Source: Halothiobacillus neapolitanus c2 (GTDB taxonomy: Bacteria; Pseudomonadota; Gammaproteobacteria; Halothiobacillales; Halothiobacillaceae). Taken from it: DNA of 64,000 nt. The stretch covers positions 372,001 through 436,000 of the forward strand of contig NC_013422.1 in the NCBI RefSeq assembly GCF_000024765.1, written 5' to 3'. Made by a program: the position numbers and the translations under genes. The notes under the pieces were generated by a model that worked only from the letters and a program-made list of their open reading frames with translations, made no database searches and was not told where the DNA came from. This document shows, one piece after another, positions 1-9,800 of this stretch (its first letter is position 1; each line of letters begins with the position of its first letter).

Positions 1-65
1 GCTGGAAAAAGGCAATCAATGACTCTGACCCTATTGATCTTCTATTGATCTTGTGAACACCCTCA

Positions 66-91
66 TTAATTTTATCCTGACCCCAGTTATT
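66..91. repeat. Short motif downstream of the orphan toxin-immunity module, copy 1
   Basis: The segment reads AATTTTATCCTGACCCCAGT and then TAT. It closely matches a second copy at 6411-6433, in the same orientation. Each copy lies just downstream of the last gene of a cdiA toxin/immunity module (12 nt past the first stop, 88 nt past the second). Similar GGGGTCAGAG motifs are known near REP-associated transposases in gammaproteobacteria, but no such transposase is seen here. Confidence 0.5.
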
Positions 92-102
92 TCTGATCCA
101 AA

Positions 103-546
103 TTATTCATTTGGTAATGAATATCTTATTTTCCAAATTGTTTTTTGCGGCATCATTACTAGTGAGTTCGCTAAATTGCTTCCAATTCCTTTTAGCCATG
201 CCAGCATGGCTTTTCTTTGATCTGAAACAGAAATCACATCCATCGCACCATCAAAACCAAATTCTAGATTTTCAAAGCTATACAACGCGAAAAATATCCT
301 GCATAGTTTTTCTTTCTCCATAGAATCCGCATCTGCAAACCCCTTAACAAAAAGAGTTGATGCTATCCTGAGCCATCCAAGTCGATCCTTTGAATCAAAT
401 TTACTTCGTAGCAGCTCAGCATCCTCCAGGCTAAGCTGAGCATAGCTTTCAGCAAATCTTGAAAGCTGATCCTCCGCACCAACGTAATCACCTTTCTTGA
501 AATTGAAGCCATTAACGATAGCCTGCAATTTAGAAAAATTAGACAT
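103..546 (-). CDS. Unknown 147-residue protein, third gene of the TNT toxin module
   Basis: I do not recognise the family. The gene starts 3 nt after the stop of the candidate TNT immunity gene and on the same strand, so it is very probably translated from the same mRNA. The product is soluble and mostly helical in appearance, with no signal peptide or membrane segment. It has 147 residues and several acidic-helical stretches near residues 30-50 and 70-100. Genes in this position in polymorphic toxin loci are often extra immunity proteins or leftovers of earlier modules; that is inference from place only. It has no equivalent after the immunity gene of the full-length cdiA. Confidence 0.6.
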   Translation of the reverse strand: MSNFSKLQAIVNGFNFKKGDYVGAEDQLSRFAESYAQLSLEDAELLRSKFDSKDRLGWLRIASTLFVKGFADADSMEKEKLCRIFFALYSFENLEFGFDGAMDVISVSDQRKAMLAWLKGIGSNLANSLVMMPQKTIWKIRYSLPNE

Positions 547-549
547 TCG

Positions 550-795
550 CTAGCGTAGCCACACAGATTTGTCACTCTTCAACAGCTCAATGAATGCATT
601 ACAAGCCTCGTCTTCGCTGTCATACTCACGCATATCACCTCTCTGCCCTCGCTCAGCGTAATAAATGCGCCATAATCCGTCTTCATTCACTATGCAATAC
701 GTTTCGTCTGCCTCCGGGAGACCGATACCAATTGAATAGGCATCTGGGTGCAGTTTTAGTTTACTCAGGTATTTCTCTAGCTCTAATAGCTTCAT
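550..795 (-). CDS. Candidate immunity protein for the TNT-type CdiA toxin end
   Basis: The product is a small acidic protein of 81 residues whose ATG overlaps the toxin stop codon in an ATGA arrangement, the usual sign of translational coupling between a toxin end and its immunity gene. The central part (YCIVNEDGLWRIYYAERGQR, about residues 33-52) and the following acidic helix (SEDEACNAFIELL) resemble small proteins I have seen encoded next to TNT-domain toxins. It has no export signal and would act in the cytosol by binding the NAD-degrading toxin. Position and overlap are seen directly; the immunity role is inferred. Confidence 0.7.
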   Translation of the reverse strand: MKLLELEKYLSKLKLHPDAYSIGIGLPEADETYCIVNEDGLWRIYYAERGQRGDMREYDSEDEACNAFIELLKSDKSVWLR

Positions 796-3700
796 GGGTC
801 TACGCTCCTTAAGAATCCTTCTCGGAGCAAATCCCGAACCGGTCGATCTGTAACGAATTGTGTGCCTAGTCCGGGCTGTCCGAACGCTGGTGCAATTTCA
901 CCAGCACGGACATCCAGGGGCCTAATAACTTCGAAGGTTCTTAACGGACGCGTTTCAGTTCCAGGACGTAATGCACGCATCGGAATTGGTGTCCCGGCGG
1001 GTGACAAAAACCTCCCACCATCAAATCCGATTCGATCTATTCTGGTTCCTAGTATAAGTGTGAAATCTAGCGGTGCACCAAGGAATCCGTCATTGGGCGG
1101 GTTGAATGGAACCAACGACTTGTTTCGCGGAATTCCCCTTGTAGCATCGCCAGCCGCCCCTCGCCCAAGCAAGGCCGCCTCATCTGTGGCGGTCGCCGCC
1201 CGACCCAACACACCAGCAGGTAGGAACGCGGCCCCCATGCCAATCCAGTAATCCGGTTGGGTCAGCATGTGCGCATAGTTTGCCATGGCGGCTGTCGTGT
1301 CGCCTGCCAAACCATACTCGGTTGCCGAAGTCAGGTCCAGTTGCCATTGTGATCCGGCAAATATCGTCGCCTGCTGTCCGGATGTCATCTGGGAGAAGTA
1401 GGCCCATTCGGTTGGCTGCATCACCATCATTTCGCCATTGGGGCTAACGACGGTATAGCTTGCAGCGCCGTCTTTACCCATGTTGGCCGCAACCCGATAA
1501 CCGCCTTGGGTCATACCGAGATAACGAGCGTTCGTACCTTCGGTCAAACTTAAGATGGCACCGCAGTTCACACCGCCCGGATTCTGCTGACAGTCCTTCA
1601 GATCCGCTTCATACGTGTCGTAATGCGCCATGTAGTTGTTCTGCGCCGCATTGGCACCGGTATTGGCGGCGATGGCAACGCCTTCGGAACCAAGCCCCGC
1701 CGCAGCAGCGGCGATGCCGCCCATCATCTGGGCGAAGGCGATGGTCTGGTTCGGATCGGTACCGCCATAGAATTGGGCGGATAGTTCACCCACCACGGCA
1801 CCCAAGGCTCCAGCACTACAACCTTGACCGGTACTGGCACCACTGCCCGATGCACTGGCACCGGCCACTCCGGCGGCACAACCGACGATGGCATGGGCGA
1901 ATTCATGGGCGAATTCGTTGACGTTGCCGTTGGTGTTGAAGTCCCCGCCCAGCAGGGTCTGGTTGCCGATCCAATTAGCACCTTGTTGTTCGGCGGCACC
2001 CAGGATGCCAGCCACCACATTGGTGCGGATATTGGTTTGAAGGTCGGTGCCGGTGATGGCGCTGTTGACGGTGGCTCGGGCAACGCCGTCGATCAGGTTT
2101 TTGCCGATGTTCGGTACCAGGCCATCGCTTACCTTGACATCGTTCAGCCGGAAGGCATTCTTGCCTTCGCCGAAGGTGACTTGACCAATACTGCTAAGCA
2201 CCCCGGCGGTGACAACGGCTGTGGCCAGTTGGCGCATGCTCTGGCTGCTGCCCAGATCGTTCAGGGTCTTGCTGAGGTCACCACCGTTATTGATGAAGCT
2301 GACGGCCGCTTGGCTGGCCATGGTGCTGACCGCAGCCTGGGTCATGCCTGCCGCGACGGCACCGGCGCCACTGGCTGCAGCCGTAGTGGATCCAGCAGCC
2401 GTATTGACGATGGCCGAACCGGCACCCATCGTGAAGTACGCAACAACCAGGGCCACGACGGCGGATGCCGCCGGGGTCAGGCCCTGGTGTTTATAGTCCC
2501 AATGTTGATGGGCTTCTTCGATCTGTTGCCAATCGACCTTGCCGACCAGTTTCGGATTCTGTTGCAACTGGCGCAGCCAGGCCATGTCGGGTGACTGGGC
2601 CAGCATGGCGGCGCTGTCACGCACGCTCATGTCGGCGGTGATGCTGCCACCGGCCTGAAGATCGAGCTGTCCGGCGGTTAGTTGGTTGTAGTGGGTTTGC
2701 TGATCGTAATTGCCTTCACCGTGGGTTTCCTGCCAGGCTTTATCTTTATGCTTCTCATCGGTCCGCTGGTAGCTTTCGGTACTGACGCTGGCGAGATTGA
2801 TATTGCCTGCGGCCTTGAGGCTTATTTGCCCAGGCGAATGAACCGGCCCGTCCGATCCGTCCGATGGTTCAGAAGTGCCGGTGGCCTTGGCCTGAACGGC
2901 TGCGAGGGTGAGGTCGCCTTGGTTGGCCTGGATGTGGATGTTTTGACCTTCCAGCGTGGCATGGGCCACGGTGGTTTTACTGCTTTTCTTGTCGAGGGTG
3001 GCGTCATAGCCCACGCCCTTGCCGGGTGTGAACAGGCCGGTCAGATCACGCCAACTGATACCGGATTTCTTGTGTGTTTCACGGCTGCTGCTGGCTTGTT
3101 GATTGGTGCCGCTGCGAATGGCGACTTGAGCACCACTGATGTCGATGTCGCCCTGGCTGGCCTTGAGGTGGGCGGCGGTCATGTCCACCAGGCCGGTGGC
3201 CTGTGCACCCACCCCTTTCTGCCCCTGCAGCGTGCTGCCGTTGACGGTGATTGTTTGTTGCTGAGTGTCGAGTCCGTCGCGCATGCCATCAGGCAGGCCG
3301 GTGATAAAAGCCCAGTTACTGTGGGTGCTTTGATGGCTGTGGCTGTATTGCTGTTGGTCTTCGCTGGTGGAGAGAATAACGTGCTTGCCGCTGACATCCA
3401 CCCGTCCGTGGTCGGCGTGGACCTGGCTGCCTTCGATCAGCACGGCACCTTGATCGGCCTGGTTTTGTTCAGCCAGATTCGCTGCTAGTGTGATGTTGCC
3501 TTGAGTGCTGTGCAGGCTACTGCCATCGTTTAGGAGGGAGGCCATGTCCACGGTATCGATTGTGTGGGATTTGCCATAACCCTTGGTGGTAAAGCCGGAT
3601 TTGCGTTCTTCGCGATAGTGGCTTTCGCTGTGCTGATTACGACCAGCCAACAGGGAGATGTTGTCACCTGCGAGCAGGGCGATGTTACCGTTTGCATCGA

Positions 3701-4812
3701 TTTGGCTGCCTTGAAGGGCGATGTCGTGGTTGGCGGAGAGCTGCACGCTCTGGCCGCTCAGTTTGGTGGCGACGCTGCGGCTGTCGCTGACATTGTCACG
3801 TGAGATGCTCGTGCTGCTGGAGAATAGGCCACTGCTGCTGAGCTTGTGCGCTTCATCCCAGAGGGTGCTGCTCTGGCCATCTGTCAGTTGAATGTCGTGA
3901 CCGGCTTGCAGGTTCAAGGTGCCGTTATCGCTATGGATTCCGGCGGCCTTGGCCTGAATGTCGTTCCCCGCGATCATGGCGAGATCGCCCGCACTGTGGA
4001 TGCGGGTGCCGACGTCTTGTTGGTTGCCATGGGTATCGTGATTGTCGGCATCCCAAACGACGCGGTTTTCCTGACCGGTAGTCAGGGTGGTGAGCCGAAT
4101 ATCGTGGCCCGCTTGCAGTTGAGTAGCAGGGCCTTCTGATCCAGTTGTACCGGTACCGGCGTTATCAACGTTGGCGGCGGTCAGCACCAAGTCGCGTCCG
4201 GCCGAGGCGAGTAACATGCCGTCGGTGTTGCGAACCTTGAGTTGGGCAGTTTGCAAAATGCTATCGCGGCTGAACTGGCTGGCGCCCACCGTATTGCTGA
4301 CGTGTTGGTGAGTGGAAACGATATTGATGTCGCGTCCGGCATTCAAACTGAGGGCATCGCCCGCGACAATACTGCCGCCAATGTTATTGATGTCATTGCG
4401 GGCAGACAGCGATACGGATTGGCCGAGGATCCTGCCACCGAGGTTATTGATGTCATCAGCACCCACAGCCACGAGTTGGCGACCGGCGATGGTGCCGCTG
4501 TTGGTCCATGTGCCTTGGCCCAGGGTTTGAATGCGGTTGGCGCTGATGAGGCTGCCGTTACTACCGGGGTCGTTCGGGTTGGAGGCCGCGTAGACCTGTG
4601 GCACCAGAACGCGTTCGGTTTTACCGTTGGGCAGTTGCACGTCCTTGGCGACCAGCCAGACCATGTCGCTGGAAAGTTGTGCTACCTGTGCGGCGGTCAG
4701 GGCGACACCGGGAATGAGGTGCCATTGCTTGGCGTAGGCCACGCCGGCGTTCATCAGGGCCTGGAATTGGGCTTCATCACTGCTGTAGCCGGTGAGGAAG
4801 CGGCGACCGGTG
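792..4812 (-). pseudogene. Headless (orphan) cdiA 3' part ending in a TNT-type NAD+ glycohydrolase toxin domain
   Basis: This is the 3' two thirds of a second cdiA, lacking the secretion (TPS) domain. From 4812 down to 1225 it is nearly identical to 10822-7235 of the full-length gene, covering the haemagglutinin repeats and the DUF637-like region. After the shared residues WIGMGAA it changes to a different end of about 143 residues. That end carries DRIGFDGGRFLSPAGTPIP, FEVIRPL, IAPAFGQPG and LGTQFVTD, the layout of the TNT domain, known as an NAD+ glycohydrolase from M. tuberculosis CpnT; its conserved Arg and Gln positions appear kept. Upstream the open frame runs antisense into an IS66 remnant up to 5507, so no genuine start is evident. 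The shape matches orphan cdiA-CT/cdiI modules described downstream of CDI loci in E. coli. Confidence 0.85.
1225..4812 (-). repeat. 3.59-kb direct repeat, orphan copy
   Basis: It is aligned to 7235-10822 at a constant offset of 6010 with no indel seen. By eye there are only about 20 mismatches. About ten cluster between 3060 and 3290 and about eight between 4717 and 4760; the rest is almost identical. The left edge is the toxin swap point and the right edge is the IS66 junction. Confidence 0.9.
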
Positions 4813-5633
4813 CCGATGAAACCCCGGTTGCCCAACTGGATCCCGGTGCCGGCAAAACCAGACGAGCCTACCTGTGGACCTGGCGCAGCAATGATTGGGA
4901 TCGAGGTCCTCCCATTGTGGTATTCGACTACCAGACCAGCCGGGCAGGTAAACATGCCGATAGTTTCCTCGGGCACTGGAACGGTCATCTGATGGTGGAT
5001 GACTACAGTGGCTACAAGCATCTGTTTGCCGAGCGGGGGATTACCGAGCTGGCCTGCTGGGCGCATGCCAGGCGCAAGTTCTATGAATTGCACCAGGCCA
5101 ACCAGAGCCCCATTGCAGAAACCGCACTGAGATACATTGCCCGTTTGTATGCCCTGGAGTCGGAAGCCACGGCGGCTTCCTTGGGTGAAAGACAAACCCT
5201 GCGCCAGCAAGCCCGGGGCGCACTGGACGAATTCAATCACTGGCTCACCACCACCCGCAAGAGCGTGGCGCCGGGCAGTGGCACAGCCAGGGCCATGGAC
5301 TACACCATCAAACGCTGGCCGGCATTGATCCGCTACGCCGAAACCGGTCACCTGCCGATTGACAACAACCCAGTGGAAAACACCATTCGGCCGATTGCGG
5401 TGGGCAAAAAGAACTGGCTGTTTGCCGGTAGCGAGCGGGCAGGCAAAAGAGCGGCGGCCATTCAAACCCTGATCGGCACAGCCAAACTCAACGGCCTTGA
5501 CCCACACGCATGGCTGAAAAACACCCTAGAAAAACTGCCTACCTGGCCCAATAGCCGCATCGACGAATTGTTACCGCTCAAACCGCAAACATAAACAACC
5601 CGAGTTTCATAGGTGGGGCGGCTGGACGCTTAC
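4813..5633 (+). mobile_element. IS66-family element remnant 1 (3' half of transposase plus right end)
   Basis: Open frame 4813-5594 encodes the last 260 or so residues of an IS66 TnpC transposase. It begins at the first catalytic Asp segment (ADETPVAQLDPG) and goes on through MVDDYSGYK, CWAHARRKF and NNPVENTIRP with the catalytic Glu. The N-terminal half, the helper genes and the left end are missing. Downstream, 5611-5633 ends in GGCGGCTGGACGCTTAC, identical to the end of the next remnant, so this is the right terminal repeat. The left junction with cdiA falls in a shared ACCGGTG. It cannot encode an active transposase. Confidence 0.9.
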
Positions 5634-6225
5634 CGAGCTGGGCTGCTGGGCACATGCCCGGCGTAAGTTCTTTGATCTGCACAAGGCAGGCCAACATCCG
5701 GTGGCGCAGGAGGCATTGGCACGGATTGCCAAACTGTACGCCTGCGAAGAAGATGCGCGTGACATGAACATTCCTGAGCGGATGCAACACCGTGCTCGAC
5801 ACAGCCTGCCGCAGTTGCAGGACATGCATCAATGGCTCATCGAGCTCCGACCCCGTGTTGCCAACGGTGGCGCATTGGCCAAGGCGATTGACTACACCTT
5901 GAAACGCTGGCCAGCATTGAGCCGCTACGCCGAAACGGGTCATCTGCCGATTGACAATAACCCGGTAGAAAATGCCATTCGCCCCATTGCGCTTGGCAAG
6001 AAGAACTGGCTATTTGCCGGAAGTGAGCGGGCGGGCAAACGTGCGGCGGCGATTCAGAGCCTGTTTGCCACCGCCAAGCTCAATGGCATTGAACCGGCGG
6101 CCTGGTTGAAAGACACCCTAGAAAAACTACCCACCTGGCCTAATAGCCGCATTGATGAACTACTGCCCATCAGGCAGAAGGCATAAACGACCCAAGTTGG
6201 GTAGGTGGGGCGGCTGGACGCTTAC
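5634..6225 (+). mobile_element. IS66-family element remnant 2 (3' third of transposase plus right end)
   Basis: Open frame to 6186 encodes a TnpC C-terminus starting abruptly at TELGCWAHARRKFFDLHKA and ending with PNSRIDELLPIRQKA. It is related to remnant 1 but distinct (roughly 65-70% identical residues by eye), so it is a different IS66 copy and not a duplicate. Its 5' part was lost exactly at the right end of remnant 1, with TTAC shared at the joint, which fits an adjacent deletion started by remnant 1. It ends with the same right terminal repeat (6203-6225) and then returns to cdiA sequence. Confidence 0.88.
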
Positions 6226-6366
6226 GGTGCCAGGATAGCCATTGCAGCTGTTCTTATCTTGCCCCCCGCCAATACCTGAGCATGCGCTGATGTCGAAAAG
6301 CTGAGATTGCCCGCGTGGTTGAACATACTCGTGGGTAACGGTTGCGTCATCGACCTGACTTGCCAT
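6226..6366 (-). pseudogene. cdiA fragment (about 45 codons) with its own ATG and strong ribosome site
   Basis: Positions 6226-6360 match 11506-11640 of the full-length cdiA base for base as far as I can see. On the minus strand the fragment begins ATG-GCA followed by the cdiA codons for SQVDDATVTHEYVQPRG. Seven bases before the ATG is a perfect AAGGAGG Shine-Dalgarno (revcomp of 6374-6380). The frame then runs into IS66 remnant 2 antisense and stops at 6160. It is the 5' stub of the second cdiA copy that the IS66 events cut in two. Confidence 0.75.
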
Positions 6367-6410
6367 GTTCGAACCTCCTTCCTTGGAGGGGATCAAGTCT
6401 CTGGTACATA

Positions 6411-6433
6411 AATTTTACTCTGACCCCAATTAT
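6411..6433. repeat. Short motif downstream of cdiI, copy 2
   Basis: The segment reads AATTTTACTCTGACCCCAAT and then TAT. It matches 69-91 with about three differences in the same orientation and lies 88 nt past the stop of the cdiI gene. The two copies frame the orphan module, suggesting the locus grew by tandem duplication of a unit bounded by this motif. Confidence 0.5.
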
Positions 6434-6520
6434 CCTGCCTGCTGATTCAAGTGTCGCGTGGTTAGTACTGTCTGCATGGCGAATGTAGCACTTGATATTC
6501 TATGACCCGTGATGCGTGAG

Positions 6521-6835
6521 CTATCTATTGTCGAACGTATAGCACCACGCAAGTGCCTTTGTAATTTCGTCAGGCACTTCTGGATACTTTTTCCTGAAAT
6601 CCGCTATCACCATTGCCGACATTTCTTGCATATTCGCAGACTCAAAATTTGCCTTGGATTCGTAGAATTCGTCCTCTAGAAGTTCAATCAAGCTAATCCA
6701 CTTGGTAGCTTCCGAGCCAAATCGCTGCACAACCATGGAGCTGTCGCGACGCGGAGACATGCTATCGCCATAGCCAGTCCAGATTAGAATTGCTTCCATA
6801 AGTTTCGGGTCATTCCAGTCGTCTATCTTGACCAC
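6521..6835 (-). CDS. cdiI: Candidate CdiI immunity protein for the full-length CdiA
   Basis: The product has 104 residues, is cytosolic by sequence and has an acidic C-terminal half. The start overlaps the end of cdiA by 13 nt, the arrangement expected for an immunity gene coupled to its toxin. I do not recognise the family. Visible features are an N-terminal DDWNDPKLMEAILIWTGYGD segment, an Arg-rich turn (SPRRDS) and a C-terminal motif KYPEVPDEITKALAWCYTF. It is unrelated by eye to the 81-residue immunity candidate at 550-795, as expected since the two toxin ends differ. The role is inferred from position and the CDI gene order cdiB-cdiA-cdiI. Confidence 0.75.
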   Translation of the reverse strand: MVKIDDWNDPKLMEAILIWTGYGDSMSPRRDSSMVVQRFGSEATKWISLIELLEDEFYESKANFESANMQEMSAMVIADFRKKYPEVPDEITKALAWCYTFDNR

Positions 6836-9800
6836 AGCAATACCTCTTTACCCGTTGCGGCATCTATTGAGGTAATAGATTTCACAGTGGGATTTGCTTT
6901 CAGTGCTGGGAATTCAACTTCTGCCCAGACTGAGTTCCCCCGTAAAACGTCACCTTGTAACACTCGCACATTTCCCCTTGCGCCCGCCGCAAAATCGTGG
7001 GAAGCCTGTCTCCAGGCTGATACTACTTCCGGATTGTCTGGGTCCCATTTTGGTAATTTGATACCGCGAGCGGCAAGCGTAGATTCAAGAGTCATTTTTC
7101 CTTGTTGAGCGGCAGCTCTTGCGGCAATTTTGTCGCCACCCCGGCCAAGGCCGGACCAGAACATTGCCTTGTTCGTTCCGGTTGCTAGCTGGTTGGTCAT
7201 GCCGGCAGTTCGTCCCAGTACGCTAGTAGGTATCAACGCGGCCCCCATGCCAATCCAGTAATCCGGTTGGGTCAGCATGTGCGCATAGTTTGCCATGGCG
7301 GCTGTCGTGTCGCCTGCCAAACCATACTCGGTTGCCGAAGTCAGGTCCAGTTGCCATTGTGATCCGGCAAATATCGTCGCCTGCTGTCCGGATGTCATCT
7401 GGGAGAAGTAGGCCCATTCGGTTGGCTGCATCACCATCATTTCGCCATTGGGGCTAACGACGGTATAGCTTGCAGCGCCGTCTTTACCCATGTTGGCCGC
7501 AACCCGATAACCGCCTTGGGTCATACCGAGATAACGAGCGTTCGTACCTTCGGTCAAACTTAAGATGGCACCGCAGTTCACACCGCCCGGATTCTGCTGA
7601 CAGTCCTTCAGATCCGCTTCATACGTGTCGTAATGCGCCATGTAGTTGTTCTGCGCCGCATTGGCACCGGTATTGGCGGCGATGGCAACGCCTTCGGAAC
7701 CAAGCCCCGCCGCAGCAGCGGCGATGCCGCCCATCATCTGGGCGAAGGCGATGGTCTGGTTCGGATCGGTACCGCCATAGAATTGGGCGGATAGTTCACC
7801 CACCACGGCACCCAAGGCTCCAGCACTACAACCTTGACCGGTACTGGTACCACTGCCCGATGCACTGGCACCGGCCACTCCTGCGGCACAACCGACGATG
7901 GCATGGGCGAATTCATGGGCGAATTCGTTGACGTTGCCGTTGGTGTTGAAGTCCCCGCCCAGCAGGGTCTGGTTGCCGATCCAATTAGCACCTTGTTGTT
8001 CGGCGGCACCCAGGATGCCAGCCACCACATTGGTGCGGATATTGGTTTGAAGGTCGGTGCCGGTGATGGCGCTGTTGACGGTGGCTCGGGCAACGCCGTC
8101 GATCAGGTTTTTGCCGATGTTCGGTACCAGGCCATCGCTTACCTTGACATCGTTCAGCCGGAAGGCATTCTTGCCTTCGCCGAAGGTGACTTGACCAATA
8201 CTGCTAAGCACCCCGGCGGTGACAACGGCTGTGGCCAGTTGGCGCATGCTCTGGCTGCTGCCCAGATCGTTCAGGGTCTTGCTGAGGTCACCACCGTTAT
8301 TGATGAAGCTGACGGCCGCTTGGCTGGCCATGGTGCTGACCGCAGCCTGGGTCATGCCTGCCGCGACGGCACCGGCGCCACTGGCTGCAGCCGTAGTGGA
8401 TCCAGCAGCCGTATTGACGATGGCCGAACCGGCACCCATCGTGAAGTACGCAACAACCAGGGCCACGACGGCGGATGCCGCCGGGGTCAGGCCCTGGTGT
8501 TTATAGTCCCAATGTTGATGGGCTTCTTCGATCTGTTGCCAATCGACCTTGCCGACCAGTTTCGGATTCTGTTGCAACTGGCGCAGCCAGGCCATGTCGG
8601 GTGACTGGGCCAGCATGGCGGCGCTGTCACGCACGCTCATGTCGGCGGTGATGCTGCCACCGGCCTGAAGATCGAGCTGTCCGGCGGTTAGTTGGTTGTA
8701 GTGGGTTTGCTGATCGTAATTGCCTTCACCGTGGGTTTCCTGCCAGGCTTTATCTTTATGCTTCTCATCGGTCCGCTGGTAGCTTTCGGTACTGACGCTG
8801 GCGAGATTGATATTGCCTGCGGCCTTGAGGCTTATTTGCCCAGGCGAATGAACCGGCCCGTCCGATCCGTCCGATGGTTCAGAAGTGCCGGTGGCCTTGG
8901 CCTGAACGGCTGCGAGGGTGAGGTCGCCTTGGTTGGCCTGGATGTGGATGTTTTGACCTTCCAGCGTGGCATGGGCCACGGTGGTTTTACTGCTTTTCTT
9001 GTCGAGGGTGGCGTCATAGCCCACGCCCTTGCCGGGTGTGAACAGGCCGGTCAGATCACGCCAACTGATGCCGGATTTCTTGTGTGTTTCACGGCTGCTG
9101 CTGGCTTGTTGATTGGTGCCGCTGCGAATGGCGACCTGAGCACCGCTGATGTCGATGTCGCCCTGGCTGGCCTTGAGGTGGGCGGCGGTCATGTCCACCA
9201 GGCCGGTGGCCTGTACACCCACACCGTTCTGCCCCTGCAGAGTGCTGCCGTTGACGGTGATGGTTTGTTGCTGGGTGTCGAGTCCATCGCGCATGCCATC
9301 AGGCAGGCCGGTGATAAAAGCCCAGTTACTGTGGGTGCTTTGATGGCTGTGGCTGTATTGCTGTTGGTCTTCGCTGGTGGAGAGAATAACGTGCTTGCCG
9401 CTGACATCCACCCGTCCGTGGTCGGCGTGGACCTGGCTGCCTTCGATCAGCACGGCACCTTGATCGGCCTGGTTTTGTTCAGCCAGATTCGCTGCTAGTG
9501 TGATGTTGCCTTGAGTGCTGTGCAGGCTACTGCCATCGTTTAGGAGGGAGGCCATGTCCACGGTATCGATTGTGTGGGATTTGCCATAACCCTTGGTGGT
9601 AAAGCCGGATTTGCGTTCTTCGCGATAGTGGCTTTCGCTGTGCTGATTACGACCAGCCAACAGGGAGATGTTGTCACCTGCGAGCAGGGCGATGTTACCG
9701 TTTGCATCGATTTGGCTGCCTTGAAGGGCGATGTCGTGGTTGGCGGAGAGCTGCACGCTCTGGCCGCTCAGTTTGGTGGCGACGCTGCGGCTGTCGCTGA

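Noticed and set aside
1824..2594. Large plus-strand frames opposite cdiA (also 2682-3488, 7834-8604 and 8692-9498)
   Set aside because: Shadows of the repetitive cdiA sequence; they occur in both repeat copies and have no ribosome site or known family.
4242..4812. Plus-strand open frame leading into the IS66 transposase frame as one long protein
   Set aside because: The part before 4813 is antisense to cdiA; only the IS66 part has a recognisable product.
4813..5507. Extension of the orphan cdiA frame across the IS66 remnant as a true N-terminus
   Set aside because: It is antisense to a clear transposase and has no ribosome site; it is an accidental open frame.
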